Origin: Competibacter sp963695105
GTDB taxonomy: Bacteria > Pseudomonadota > Gammaproteobacteria > Competibacterales > Competibacteraceae
Direction of reading: 5' to 3'
Length of the DNA stretch: 64,000 bases
Assembly (NCBI GenBank): GCA_963695105.1
Contig: CAVOGC010000040.1
Location: 62,001-126,000, forward strand
The notes under the pieces were generated by a model, which made no database searches, was not told where the DNA came from, and worked only from the letters and a program-made list of their open reading frames with translations. Of the stretch, positions 19,821-27,183 are shown in pieces (within the stretch, counting starts at the first letter, position 1; the number at the start of each line of letters is the position of its first letter). A program made the translations under genes and the position numbers.

Positions 19821-21536
19821 TCACTCCACCGCCCCCAGCGCCAGCACATAGCCGCCCGCCACCAGCAGATCGCCCGGTTTGGCGGCGGCGGCGGTGTCAA
19901 CACCGGGGCTCAGCACGTCCAGCACTTCGCCCGACGGCGCCAGCCGGTAAACCGGCATGTTCTGACTTTCCAACTGCACCCACCAATCCTCGCGCCGCGC
20001 CTGCACCCGCAGATGGCGACGCGACAGTCCCAGATATTCGGCGCTGATGCCGACCGTCTTGCTCGGTTTGCCCTCCCAGCGCAGGGAGCGCGGATCGGCC
20101 AGCAGGCGCGGCGCGATGTCCGCCTCCGAACCGCGACCGAAGCTCACCGCCCGCTCGCGCGGGACCGGCAGCGCCAGCGGCGCCGGCAGCCGCACCCAGC
20201 CGAGATAATGCGCCGTCATCGACGACGGCGCGGCGAAGAATTCCAATTCCAGTTCCGGAAACGGCCGCCACACGCCCGGCAGTTCCAGCGGCGCCGACAG
20301 TCCCACGACCTCGCCAAACAGCCGATCCTCGCTATCGATCCGCAACCAGGCGGCGGCGTCGGGATGATTGTCCAGCACCAGCTCGCCCGTGCGGTTGAAG
20401 CTGATCCGCCAGTCGCTGATCCCGGCCGCCGCATAGGTCGACAACCGTTGCAGGGCGACGCCCGCCACCTGCAAGTACGTCGCCGGCCGCCGGGGAATCC
20501 AGGTGTGCTGATCGAGCCCGGCCGGCGGCGCGGGCGCCGGCGGCGGGGAGGATTCCAGGATGGCGGCCGGCGGCGCGGACGATTGCTCGAAATGGATCGG
20601 GATACCGAACACCGGTTCGCGCCGACCCCAATGATCGATCATCGTGTAATCGCCGTCCGTCGGGGCGGATGGCTTCGATCCCGCCGCCGGCTTGCCCAAA
20701 TCGGCAACCGGGGCAACGTGCCGTTCTTCCGGCCGCGTCAGCGACTCCGGCGGCGCCCGCTCCGGCAACGCCGAAGGCTCCGCGCTCGCCGCCAGCGTCA
20801 CGACCCGCAACCGCAGACCGCGACCGCGGTGGTCGCGCGCCACAAAGCCACCCTGGCCGTCGCCGGTCAGATTCAGGCAGACCGGTGGCTCTTCCACCAC
20901 ATCCACCAGGGCCGGCGCCCCGGACCGTTGCAACAGCAGGATCGATTCGCTGCCCGGAAACGGCCAGGCCACCACCGCGAAACTGCTGGCGCGCCGGTCG
21001 CCGTTTATCAACGTCAGCCGCTGGCCGGGATAGATCGGCCCCACTTCCCGCCAGTCGTTCTGCCCATCGGCCGTCACCTCAATTCGAAAGACCGGCGCCT
21101 CATCGTCGGCCGGCAGGTAGATCGCCCGACCGAACAGCGCCTGCACTTCGCCCGGACGCAGCGCCGGGTCCGGCTCCAGCCGATAGCGAATCGTCGCATT
21201 CTCGGCCAGATGGTCGCCCAGATCCCGTTCGTGCAAACGCCGCAGCTCCCGCAGGAGCAAACGGCGGCCAAACCCATCTTCCAGCCGTTCGTCGCGAACG
21301 GAATCGCGTTCCGAAATTCGGATGACGACATGGCTGTAGTAGGTTTCCTGGCGCTGGCCCGAGGAGCGCGCGATACGCCGCGGATGGCGCTTGAGCGCTT
21401 CCAACAGTAATACGCCCTCCTGACCGCTCCGGACCCGGTCCCACAGCCATTCGGCGTTGAATACGTCCGGCACCGCGCGCAAGGTCACGCAGATCACGTA
21501 ATCGGAAGCAACCAGGGCATTAGGGTGGGTGGTCAT
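19821..21536 (-). CDS. FHA-like domain protein, last gene of the SEDS/PBP-like operon
   Basis: The product is 571 residues with no signal peptide. The N-terminal 170 residues look globular (VICVTLRAVPDVFNAEWLWD). A low-complexity Pro/Ala linker lies around 250-340. The C-terminal about 120 residues resemble a forkhead-associated domain: RAVSFGRGSEADIAP, then LGLSRRHLRVQARREDWWV (the G-R and S-R-x-H signature). FHA domains bind phosphothreonine peptides, which fits the Ser/Thr kinase encoded at 27184-29442. The start overlaps the SEDS stop by 17 bases. Function beyond this is inference. Confidence 0.65.
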   Translation of the reverse strand: MTTHPNALVASDYVICVTLRAVPDVFNAEWLWDRVRSGQEGVLLLEALKRHPRRIARSSGQRQETYYSHVVIRISERDSVRDERLEDGFGRRLLLRELRRLHERDLGDHLAENATIRYRLEPDPALRPGEVQALFGRAIYLPADDEAPVFRIEVTADGQNDWREVGPIYPGQRLTLINGDRRASSFAVVAWPFPGSESILLLQRSGAPALVDVVEEPPVCLNLTGDGQGGFVARDHRGRGLRLRVVTLAASAEPSALPERAPPESLTRPEERHVAPVADLGKPAAGSKPSAPTDGDYTMIDHWGRREPVFGIPIHFEQSSAPPAAILESSPPPAPAPPAGLDQHTWIPRRPATYLQVAGVALQRLSTYAAAGISDWRISFNRTGELVLDNHPDAAAWLRIDSEDRLFGEVVGLSAPLELPGVWRPFPELELEFFAAPSSMTAHYLGWVRLPAPLALPVPRERAVSFGRGSEADIAPRLLADPRSLRWEGKPSKTVGISAEYLGLSRRHLRVQARREDWWVQLESQNMPVYRLAPSGEVLDVLSPGVDTAAAAKPGDLLVAGGYVLALGAVE

Positions 21537-23904
21537 AATTTCCTTCCTCGACCGCGACGGCCAGCGCCACGACCGGCAGCACGAACAGCAGCAGATGGCT
21601 ACCGGCGGCCGAAAGCAACGACATCGGCTGGCCCATCACCGGCAGAAATCCCAGATTGGTACCCCATGAAACCAGAAAATGCGCGCCGAGCAAGGCCGCC
21701 CCGCCGCAAAGCGCGAAATAGGCGAAATCGCCAGGCGCTGCCGACCGCTGGTCATCCCGGTTGACTCGTCTCGGGGCGCGATCGGCGATCCGCAGCAGCA
21801 GCAGAATAAACATCGTCTGCGTCGCCACCAGCAGCAACGCCGCCAAACCGCCGTAGCGGTTCAGGAAAAACGTCGGCGTGAAATCGTTTTCCACCAGGGG
21901 AACGCTCATCACCCGTCCGTTGGCCGTATCGCTCCAGACCGCGCCGGTCCAGCCGCCGGCCCGAATCGCCTCCAACGCCCGGCGCAGTTGATAGCCGGCG
22001 TGCGGGTACTGCTCTGGCGCCGCCCAGGCTCGAACCCGGATCGGCTGCAAATCCAGCGGGAAGCTGTCCGGCCACTGGCGCAATCCCATCGCGCCCAGCG
22101 CGAGCGACCCGCCCAGCACGAACAGCGCCAATCGGCCGCCCCGTCGCCAACTCGGCCGAGGATGCACCCGCAGGTAGACCCATGCCAGCGCCAGCGCCCA
22201 GAGCAGCAGCAACACCAGGGGCGAGAAATCGCGCAGGACCACCAGCGCAAAACCGCTCGCCGCCAGCAACAACAGCACCGGCCCCAAGGAAAGCGACCAC
22301 CGGAAAAGTTTGCGGGCGCTCCCCGCTCCCGCGCGGACCGCCAAAGCATGAGCCGCCAACAGCACCAGCGCCAGCTTGGCCAGCTCGAACGGCTGGAAAC
22401 CGCTCCAGCCGCCCTCGTCGCCAAAAGCGGCCTGCGCCGCCAGCAATGCCAGCGCCACGCCGCCCAGCGCCAACGGCCCCCAGCGTGTCAGCCGGAAATC
22501 CAGCCGGTCGGCCGGCCGCCAGCGGCGCCAGAAGCTCCATCCGGCCCACGCCAGCCAGCCGAACGCCCCGGCCAGCGCCGCGCCGCCGCCGCCGAAGCGT
22601 GGCCAACCGGATTCCTCGGCGCCCGCTCCCAATTGCAGCAGGGTGACCCATCCGCCGCCCAGTAACAGCGTCAGCACGACCAGCAAGCCAACGCTCCACG
22701 GCGAGCGTACCGCCGTCAGCCAAAGCAGCAGCGCCGGCCACGCCAACAAGTAGGGCCACAGCACCGGCACGGTCAAACTGCTCAGATAGAGACCCAGACC
22801 ACCCCCGCCCAGCGCCAGCGCGCCCGCGACCCGGCAGCGCTCTCCCGCGCTCGGCCGTCGCCCGCCGCGCGCCCGGACCGGCCAGACCAGCCCCAGCGCC
22901 AACAGGGGCAGCGCCAGACCCAGCGGCCAGGCCAACGCACCCGGGCCGGGCGGCCATAGCCAGGCGACCGGACGCCAGCGCACCTCCACCGGCGGCGTGG
23001 CCGGAGGCGGGGTTATTGCGGCGGGCCAGCGCTGGGCGCGGGCCACGACCGCCAGTTCCAGCGCCGGCGCGGTCCGCAGCACTCGATATCGGGTACGGCC
23101 GACGATCAACCCGTCGCCAACCGCCAGCGGGACGGAGCGCCGCCACAGCGATTCGGCCTCCGGCCCCCCCGCCGCCACTGTCACCGCCGGACCGTCCGGT
23201 CGTCCGGTCTCGCCGGGGCGCAGCACGAAACCCGAGCCGGCGGGCGCCAGCACCACGGTATCCAGCGGCATCCCCGCCAAGCCCAGCCGGTCGGCGCAAT
23301 AGACTCCGCCGCCCAACCGTAGCGGTCGGCGGATCAGGCCATGCCATCCCAGTTCGGCCAGGCGCTCGCGCCAGTGGCTCCGCCAGTCCGGGTAGCACTC
23401 GGGCAGCGGCTGGCCGTTCAGGCGCAAACGAAAACCATCATATTCCCAGCGCCGTCCACCTTCTTGCAGCGCCAGCCACCCCTCTTCCGCGTCGAGCACG
23501 GCGACGGTTTGCCCGCCCGCGACAAAAGCCTCTCCCGCCCGCGGCGCCCATTCCCGGATCGGCCGTTCGTCGCCGCCTCGGGCTGGTTGCCACAACACCT
23601 GCTTGCCGGTGGCGATATTGGCCAACCGCCAGTCGCCGCCGGCTTCACGCCGCAGCAGCACATGCTCGCTGTCGGCCTGGGGCGCCCGCAACGCCTCGCG
23701 ACCCAACATGACCGTCTGGCCGGGTTCCAGGGTGACGGTCAGAGTGCCGGGCTCCAGCCAGGCCGGCGCCCGGTATACCGTCCACCCCACCGCCAGCGCC
23801 GGCAGCAGCAGCCAGACCAACGACAACCACCACCGGCCCGTCAGCGCCGCCAGCCAGCGGGGCGAGGCGGGACCGCCTCCGGCCCGACGCCCGGACTCAC
23901 CCAT
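21520..23904 (-). CDS. SEDS-family (FtsW/RodA-like) membrane protein with FHA-like N-terminal region
   Basis: The product is 794 residues, roughly twice the usual FtsW/RodA length. After one membrane segment (about 26-45) comes a soluble region of about 270 residues with FHA-like features (TVMLGREALRAPQADSEHVL; PLAVGDGLIVGRTRYRV). The second half (about 330-794) has some ten membrane segments and divergent SEDS landmarks: FQPFELAKLALVLLAA (about residue 500), VENDFTPTFFLNRYGG (about 667) and LPVMGQPMSLLSAAGSH (about 755). SEDS proteins polymerise peptidoglycan strands with a class B PBP. The partner here is the PBP-like gene immediately upstream, whose stop overlaps this start by 8 bases. Confidence 0.8.
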   Translation of the reverse strand: MGESGRRAGGGPASPRWLAALTGRWWLSLVWLLLPALAVGWTVYRAPAWLEPGTLTVTLEPGQTVMLGREALRAPQADSEHVLLRREAGGDWRLANIATGKQVLWQPARGGDERPIREWAPRAGEAFVAGGQTVAVLDAEEGWLALQEGGRRWEYDGFRLRLNGQPLPECYPDWRSHWRERLAELGWHGLIRRPLRLGGGVYCADRLGLAGMPLDTVVLAPAGSGFVLRPGETGRPDGPAVTVAAGGPEAESLWRRSVPLAVGDGLIVGRTRYRVLRTAPALELAVVARAQRWPAAITPPPATPPVEVRWRPVAWLWPPGPGALAWPLGLALPLLALGLVWPVRARGGRRPSAGERCRVAGALALGGGGLGLYLSSLTVPVLWPYLLAWPALLLWLTAVRSPWSVGLLVVLTLLLGGGWVTLLQLGAGAEESGWPRFGGGGAALAGAFGWLAWAGWSFWRRWRPADRLDFRLTRWGPLALGGVALALLAAQAAFGDEGGWSGFQPFELAKLALVLLAAHALAVRAGAGSARKLFRWSLSLGPVLLLLAASGFALVVLRDFSPLVLLLLWALALAWVYLRVHPRPSWRRGGRLALFVLGGSLALGAMGLRQWPDSFPLDLQPIRVRAWAAPEQYPHAGYQLRRALEAIRAGGWTGAVWSDTANGRVMSVPLVENDFTPTFFLNRYGGLAALLLVATQTMFILLLLRIADRAPRRVNRDDQRSAAPGDFAYFALCGGAALLGAHFLVSWGTNLGFLPVMGQPMSLLSAAGSHLLLFVLPVVALAVAVEEGNYDHPP

Positions 23905-26900
23905 CGTTTTTCGCCCCGGCCAGCGCCGCCAGCCAGGCCGCCGTCAACTCGGCACACTCCGCGCCGTTGGAACCGGCGGCGGGGCTGATCAAACAGGCGA
24001 ATGCCAGGCGCCGGTTTTCACCCGGCAGCGCGCCCGGTTCCAGCCAGCCCGCCAGCCAGGCATTCGACACCGTTCCCGTGGGGTCCACCCGCGCGGCGCC
24101 AGTTTTCAGATGAAGCGCCGGCCGGATCGCATCGAAGCGCGAACCCGCGAAAGCGGTGCGGAGCGGTTCCTCGTCCAGCGCCAGCCGCATGCCTCGCCGA
24201 ATGCGGTCGGTGGCGATGTCGAGCGCGGCCGCCACCGGTTCCAGCGCCGGTTGGCCGTTCAACTCGACCAACACTCTCGGCGGCGTCCGCCGGCCGGTGG
24301 CGATGGCGGCCGCCAGCCCGGCCAGTTGCAGCGGGGTGACGTACACGCCCTGTCCCAGCGCCGCGCGCCGGACCCGCCCGCGATCGGTCGTCGGTTCCAG
24401 GGTCGCCGCGCTGGCTCGTAGGACATCGTTCGCCGCGATCAGGCCGGTCGGCAACAAGCCGCCATCCAGATCCTGGACCGAATCAAAACCCAGTTCGGCC
24501 ATGATGGCGAGCAAGGGTCGCACCTCCCGCAACGCCGCCGGAGTCAGGGCCCGCGCGCTGGCCAGGCCCGACGATGCCACGTCGTCCAGCAGCGTGGCAT
24601 CGGTGGTTTCCACCAGCCAGGCGAACCAGCCGCGCGGGGAATCGCGCAGCGCCTGAGCCAGGCCGTACCGCTCGTCACCGTGGCGCCGCATCCGTTCCAG
24701 CACGGTATGCCCGCCGTCCACGCCCTGTTCAGCGCAAACCGCCGACGGTTCGCGACCCTCGGCGCGGGCCGGATAACATGCCGAGTCCGCCACGAAGCCA
24801 TACGCCCGCGCCAGCGGCCATTGCGCCAGTTCGCCGGCGGTCAGGCCCTCCAGCACCGCCCCCAGTTGCGGCCGGCGGCCGGCTTCCCGTTCCAGCAACA
24901 ACGCATCGACCAGTTCAAACGCCGAGCCGGCCGGTTCCAGTCCGTCGCCATCGTGCTGCCAGGCTCGAACCCACAGCGGGCTGCGGCGCGGTCGCACGGC
25001 CGCCACAAACGCGGACAAATCGCTCCAGACGATGCCGGCTGGCGGTTCCGGGCTGCCGGTCACGGCCAAAATATCACCCCGGTCGGCGTCCAGCACGACC
25101 AGGCTCGCCACGCGTTCCGGCCGCCGGGTAGTATCGGTTTCGCTCGCCGCGGCGCCGGCCGCCGGCAATCGTTCCAGCAACGCCCGCCGCATCGCCTGTT
25201 GCAGGCGAGGGTCCACGGTCAGGCGGGCCTCGACCGCCGCCGCGCCGTACTCGCCCAATCGCGCCAGCACGCCGCCCACCGAACCGGCATGGGCCGGGTC
25301 CAGTCCGACCAGCGTCGCCAATCCCAGATCCCACACCGCCCCGGTCGGCTGGCCAGCTTCCCACAACAGGGTCCCTTTCCGGTCGCGCAGCGTCACCTCG
25401 GCCGACGCCGGCCGGGACGGATCGCCGTCGCCGGACGCCGGCGAATCGTGCCAGCGCAAGCGATTATCAAACCGTTGGATATGGGCAAAGTCGTATCGGT
25501 ACAGCGCGGGGAATACCCTGGCCGGCAGTGGTTGAAAAACCAGTTCCAGCTCGGTTGCGCCTTCCCGCATTTCCAGCCGCGACCAGCGGGCCAGCGCGTC
25601 CCGTTCGGCGCAGGGTCGCGGGTCCAGACAGCGCGGCGCGCTGGCCAGCACCGCAGCGCCGGTCACGGCCGGGGGACCTCCCACCACCAGCAGCTCCAGC
25701 CGCTCGCCGGACCGGGCCGGTCGCGGCAGGCTCAGCCGAAATCGCACCGACCGCCGCTGCTCCAGCGCCGGCCAGCGCGCCACCCGCCGCCAGGGTTGCC
25801 AGCCGTGCGGCGCTTCGTTGAACAAGCGTCCGGCCAGCAGCGGCATGGACCTGATCAGCATCAGCGGCGTCCCCTCCCAATCCGCCCGCCAGTCTCCGCT
25901 CAGATCAGAATTCTCCGGCCGCCAGCGCACCGCCGCCAGCAGTTGGCGGGCGTTGAACGTGGCGACCTGGCGACGCACGTAGCGGCCGGTGGCGCTGAAA
26001 TACAGCGCCTGGTGCAGACGCTGTATTTCAGCATTCCAGGGACCATCCAGCCAATCGTGCTCGCTGTCGCCGAACGCCAGCAGCTCGGGGCGAACACGGG
26101 CGAACGTGCGGCGCAACGGCAGATCGGCCGGAGCGATGGCGATCCGACCATCTTCGCCCGACCGCAGCAACCCGGCGGCCAGCGACCGCTCGAACAGTTC
26201 GGCGTCTTCGCGCGGCAGCGGCGGCGCGGCGGGCGCGTAGCGGCCGGCCGCCAAGCGGAATTCCCGCGCCGAACCCTCGCTCGCATACCATACGGTGCGC
26301 GGTTCCACGTCGGCCATCCCGGCATTTTCCGCTGGAGGGCCGTATACCTCGATCCGCAGCCGCCCGAACGGACAGACACGGTCCTCCAACAATCGTACCC
26401 GCAGTGCGTGATCCCAGTGCCCGTTGGTCATCGGGCCGGCATTCCACAGCAGCCAGAGATCGCGCCGGAACGCCAGCGCCGGTCCCGCGCCCGTTTCCGT
26501 CGTATCCGCCAGCAGCAATACCGGTCGGCGATCATACAGGGTCACTCGCAACGACCCCGCGTCGACATACGGTCGCGGCGGCGTGCCCACCGACTCCGAA
26601 GTCACCGCGAAGGCCGGCACGTCCACCCCATCGGGGCCGTCGTCCAGCAGGGAATTCTTCAGACCCTCATCCGCCGGCCGGGGGGGACGAGCGGCCCGGT
26701 TGGCGGCGGCGGCTTCCCGCAGCCGCGGCCAGTCCCAGCCGACGTACAGCGGCGCCATGACGGGGTCGGCGGCGGAACCGGCGCCTTGATCGCACAGGGA
26801 CAGGTCCTGCTGGCCGATCAGCCGGGCCGGTCCTCGAATCAGCAGCAGCCCGCGGCGCAGGCTGACCGGCTGAAACCCCTCTGCGGCGGGAATGGTCGCC

Positions 26901-27082
26901 GCCTCCGCCGGCAAACCCGCCGGCAACCGCGTCGGCGATACCGGCAAGGGCGTCGGGCGCGTGTAGATCGCCGCCAGTTGCGTCCATAACGCCCCCATGC
27001 CGAGAACCACGCCCAGCGCGAACAGGGCCGGCAACAGCAGCCGGCGCGACACGGCACGATTCAGTGTCGATACAGATTTCAT
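23897..27082 (-). CDS. Penicillin-binding-protein-like pseudo-transpeptidase
   Basis: The product is about 1,061 residues with one N-terminal membrane anchor (LLLPALFALGVVLGMGALW). A large soluble region of unknown type follows (about 50-590). The C-terminal part aligns with class B/class A transpeptidase domains: LTVDPRLQQAMRRALL, SLVVLDADRGDILAVTGSPE, ALGQGVYVTPLQLAGLAAAI and LHLKTGAARVD. In the active site EPAGSAFELVDAL replaces the family EPGSTFK, so the nucleophilic Ser (about 719) is kept but the Lys is Glu. The SxN motif appears as SPR. It is therefore probably not an active transpeptidase. ATG 27082 is chosen; a TTG 12 codons upstream is possible. It heads the PBP-SEDS-FHA operon. Confidence 0.75.
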   Translation of the reverse strand: MKSVSTLNRAVSRRLLLPALFALGVVLGMGALWTQLAAIYTRPTPLPVSPTRLPAGLPAEAATIPAAEGFQPVSLRRGLLLIRGPARLIGQQDLSLCDQGAGSAADPVMAPLYVGWDWPRLREAAAANRAARPPRPADEGLKNSLLDDGPDGVDVPAFAVTSESVGTPPRPYVDAGSLRVTLYDRRPVLLLADTTETGAGPALAFRRDLWLLWNAGPMTNGHWDHALRVRLLEDRVCPFGRLRIEVYGPPAENAGMADVEPRTVWYASEGSAREFRLAAGRYAPAAPPLPREDAELFERSLAAGLLRSGEDGRIAIAPADLPLRRTFARVRPELLAFGDSEHDWLDGPWNAEIQRLHQALYFSATGRYVRRQVATFNARQLLAAVRWRPENSDLSGDWRADWEGTPLMLIRSMPLLAGRLFNEAPHGWQPWRRVARWPALEQRRSVRFRLSLPRPARSGERLELLVVGGPPAVTGAAVLASAPRCLDPRPCAERDALARWSRLEMREGATELELVFQPLPARVFPALYRYDFAHIQRFDNRLRWHDSPASGDGDPSRPASAEVTLRDRKGTLLWEAGQPTGAVWDLGLATLVGLDPAHAGSVGGVLARLGEYGAAAVEARLTVDPRLQQAMRRALLERLPAAGAAASETDTTRRPERVASLVVLDADRGDILAVTGSPEPPAGIVWSDLSAFVAAVRPRRSPLWVRAWQHDGDGLEPAGSAFELVDALLLEREAGRRPQLGAVLEGLTAGELAQWPLARAYGFVADSACYPARAEGREPSAVCAEQGVDGGHTVLERMRRHGDERYGLAQALRDSPRGWFAWLVETTDATLLDDVASSGLASARALTPAALREVRPLLAIMAELGFDSVQDLDGGLLPTGLIAANDVLRASAATLEPTTDRGRVRRAALGQGVYVTPLQLAGLAAAIATGRRTPPRVLVELNGQPALEPVAAALDIATDRIRRGMRLALDEEPLRTAFAGSRFDAIRPALHLKTGAARVDPTGTVSNAWLAGWLEPGALPGENRRLAFACLISPAAGSNGAECAELTAAWLAALAGAKNDG

Positions 27083-27183
27083 ATGCAATGATATAAGTAG
27101 CGAAGTCGCTTGACCCAATGGCCCCCGATTAGTTTACTGGATTACCATTCTGTCCCGAGAATGGCCAGCCTGGAGAACGCCCC
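27083..27183. promoter_or_regulatory. Divergent intergenic region between PBP-like operon and kinase
   Basis: About 100 A/T-enriched bases separate two divergent starts, so both promoters must lie here or inside the genes. TATATCATTG and ATATAAG-like stretches could serve as -10 elements. I cannot define either promoter exactly. The shared region suggests that kinase and operon are co-regulated. Confidence 0.35.
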
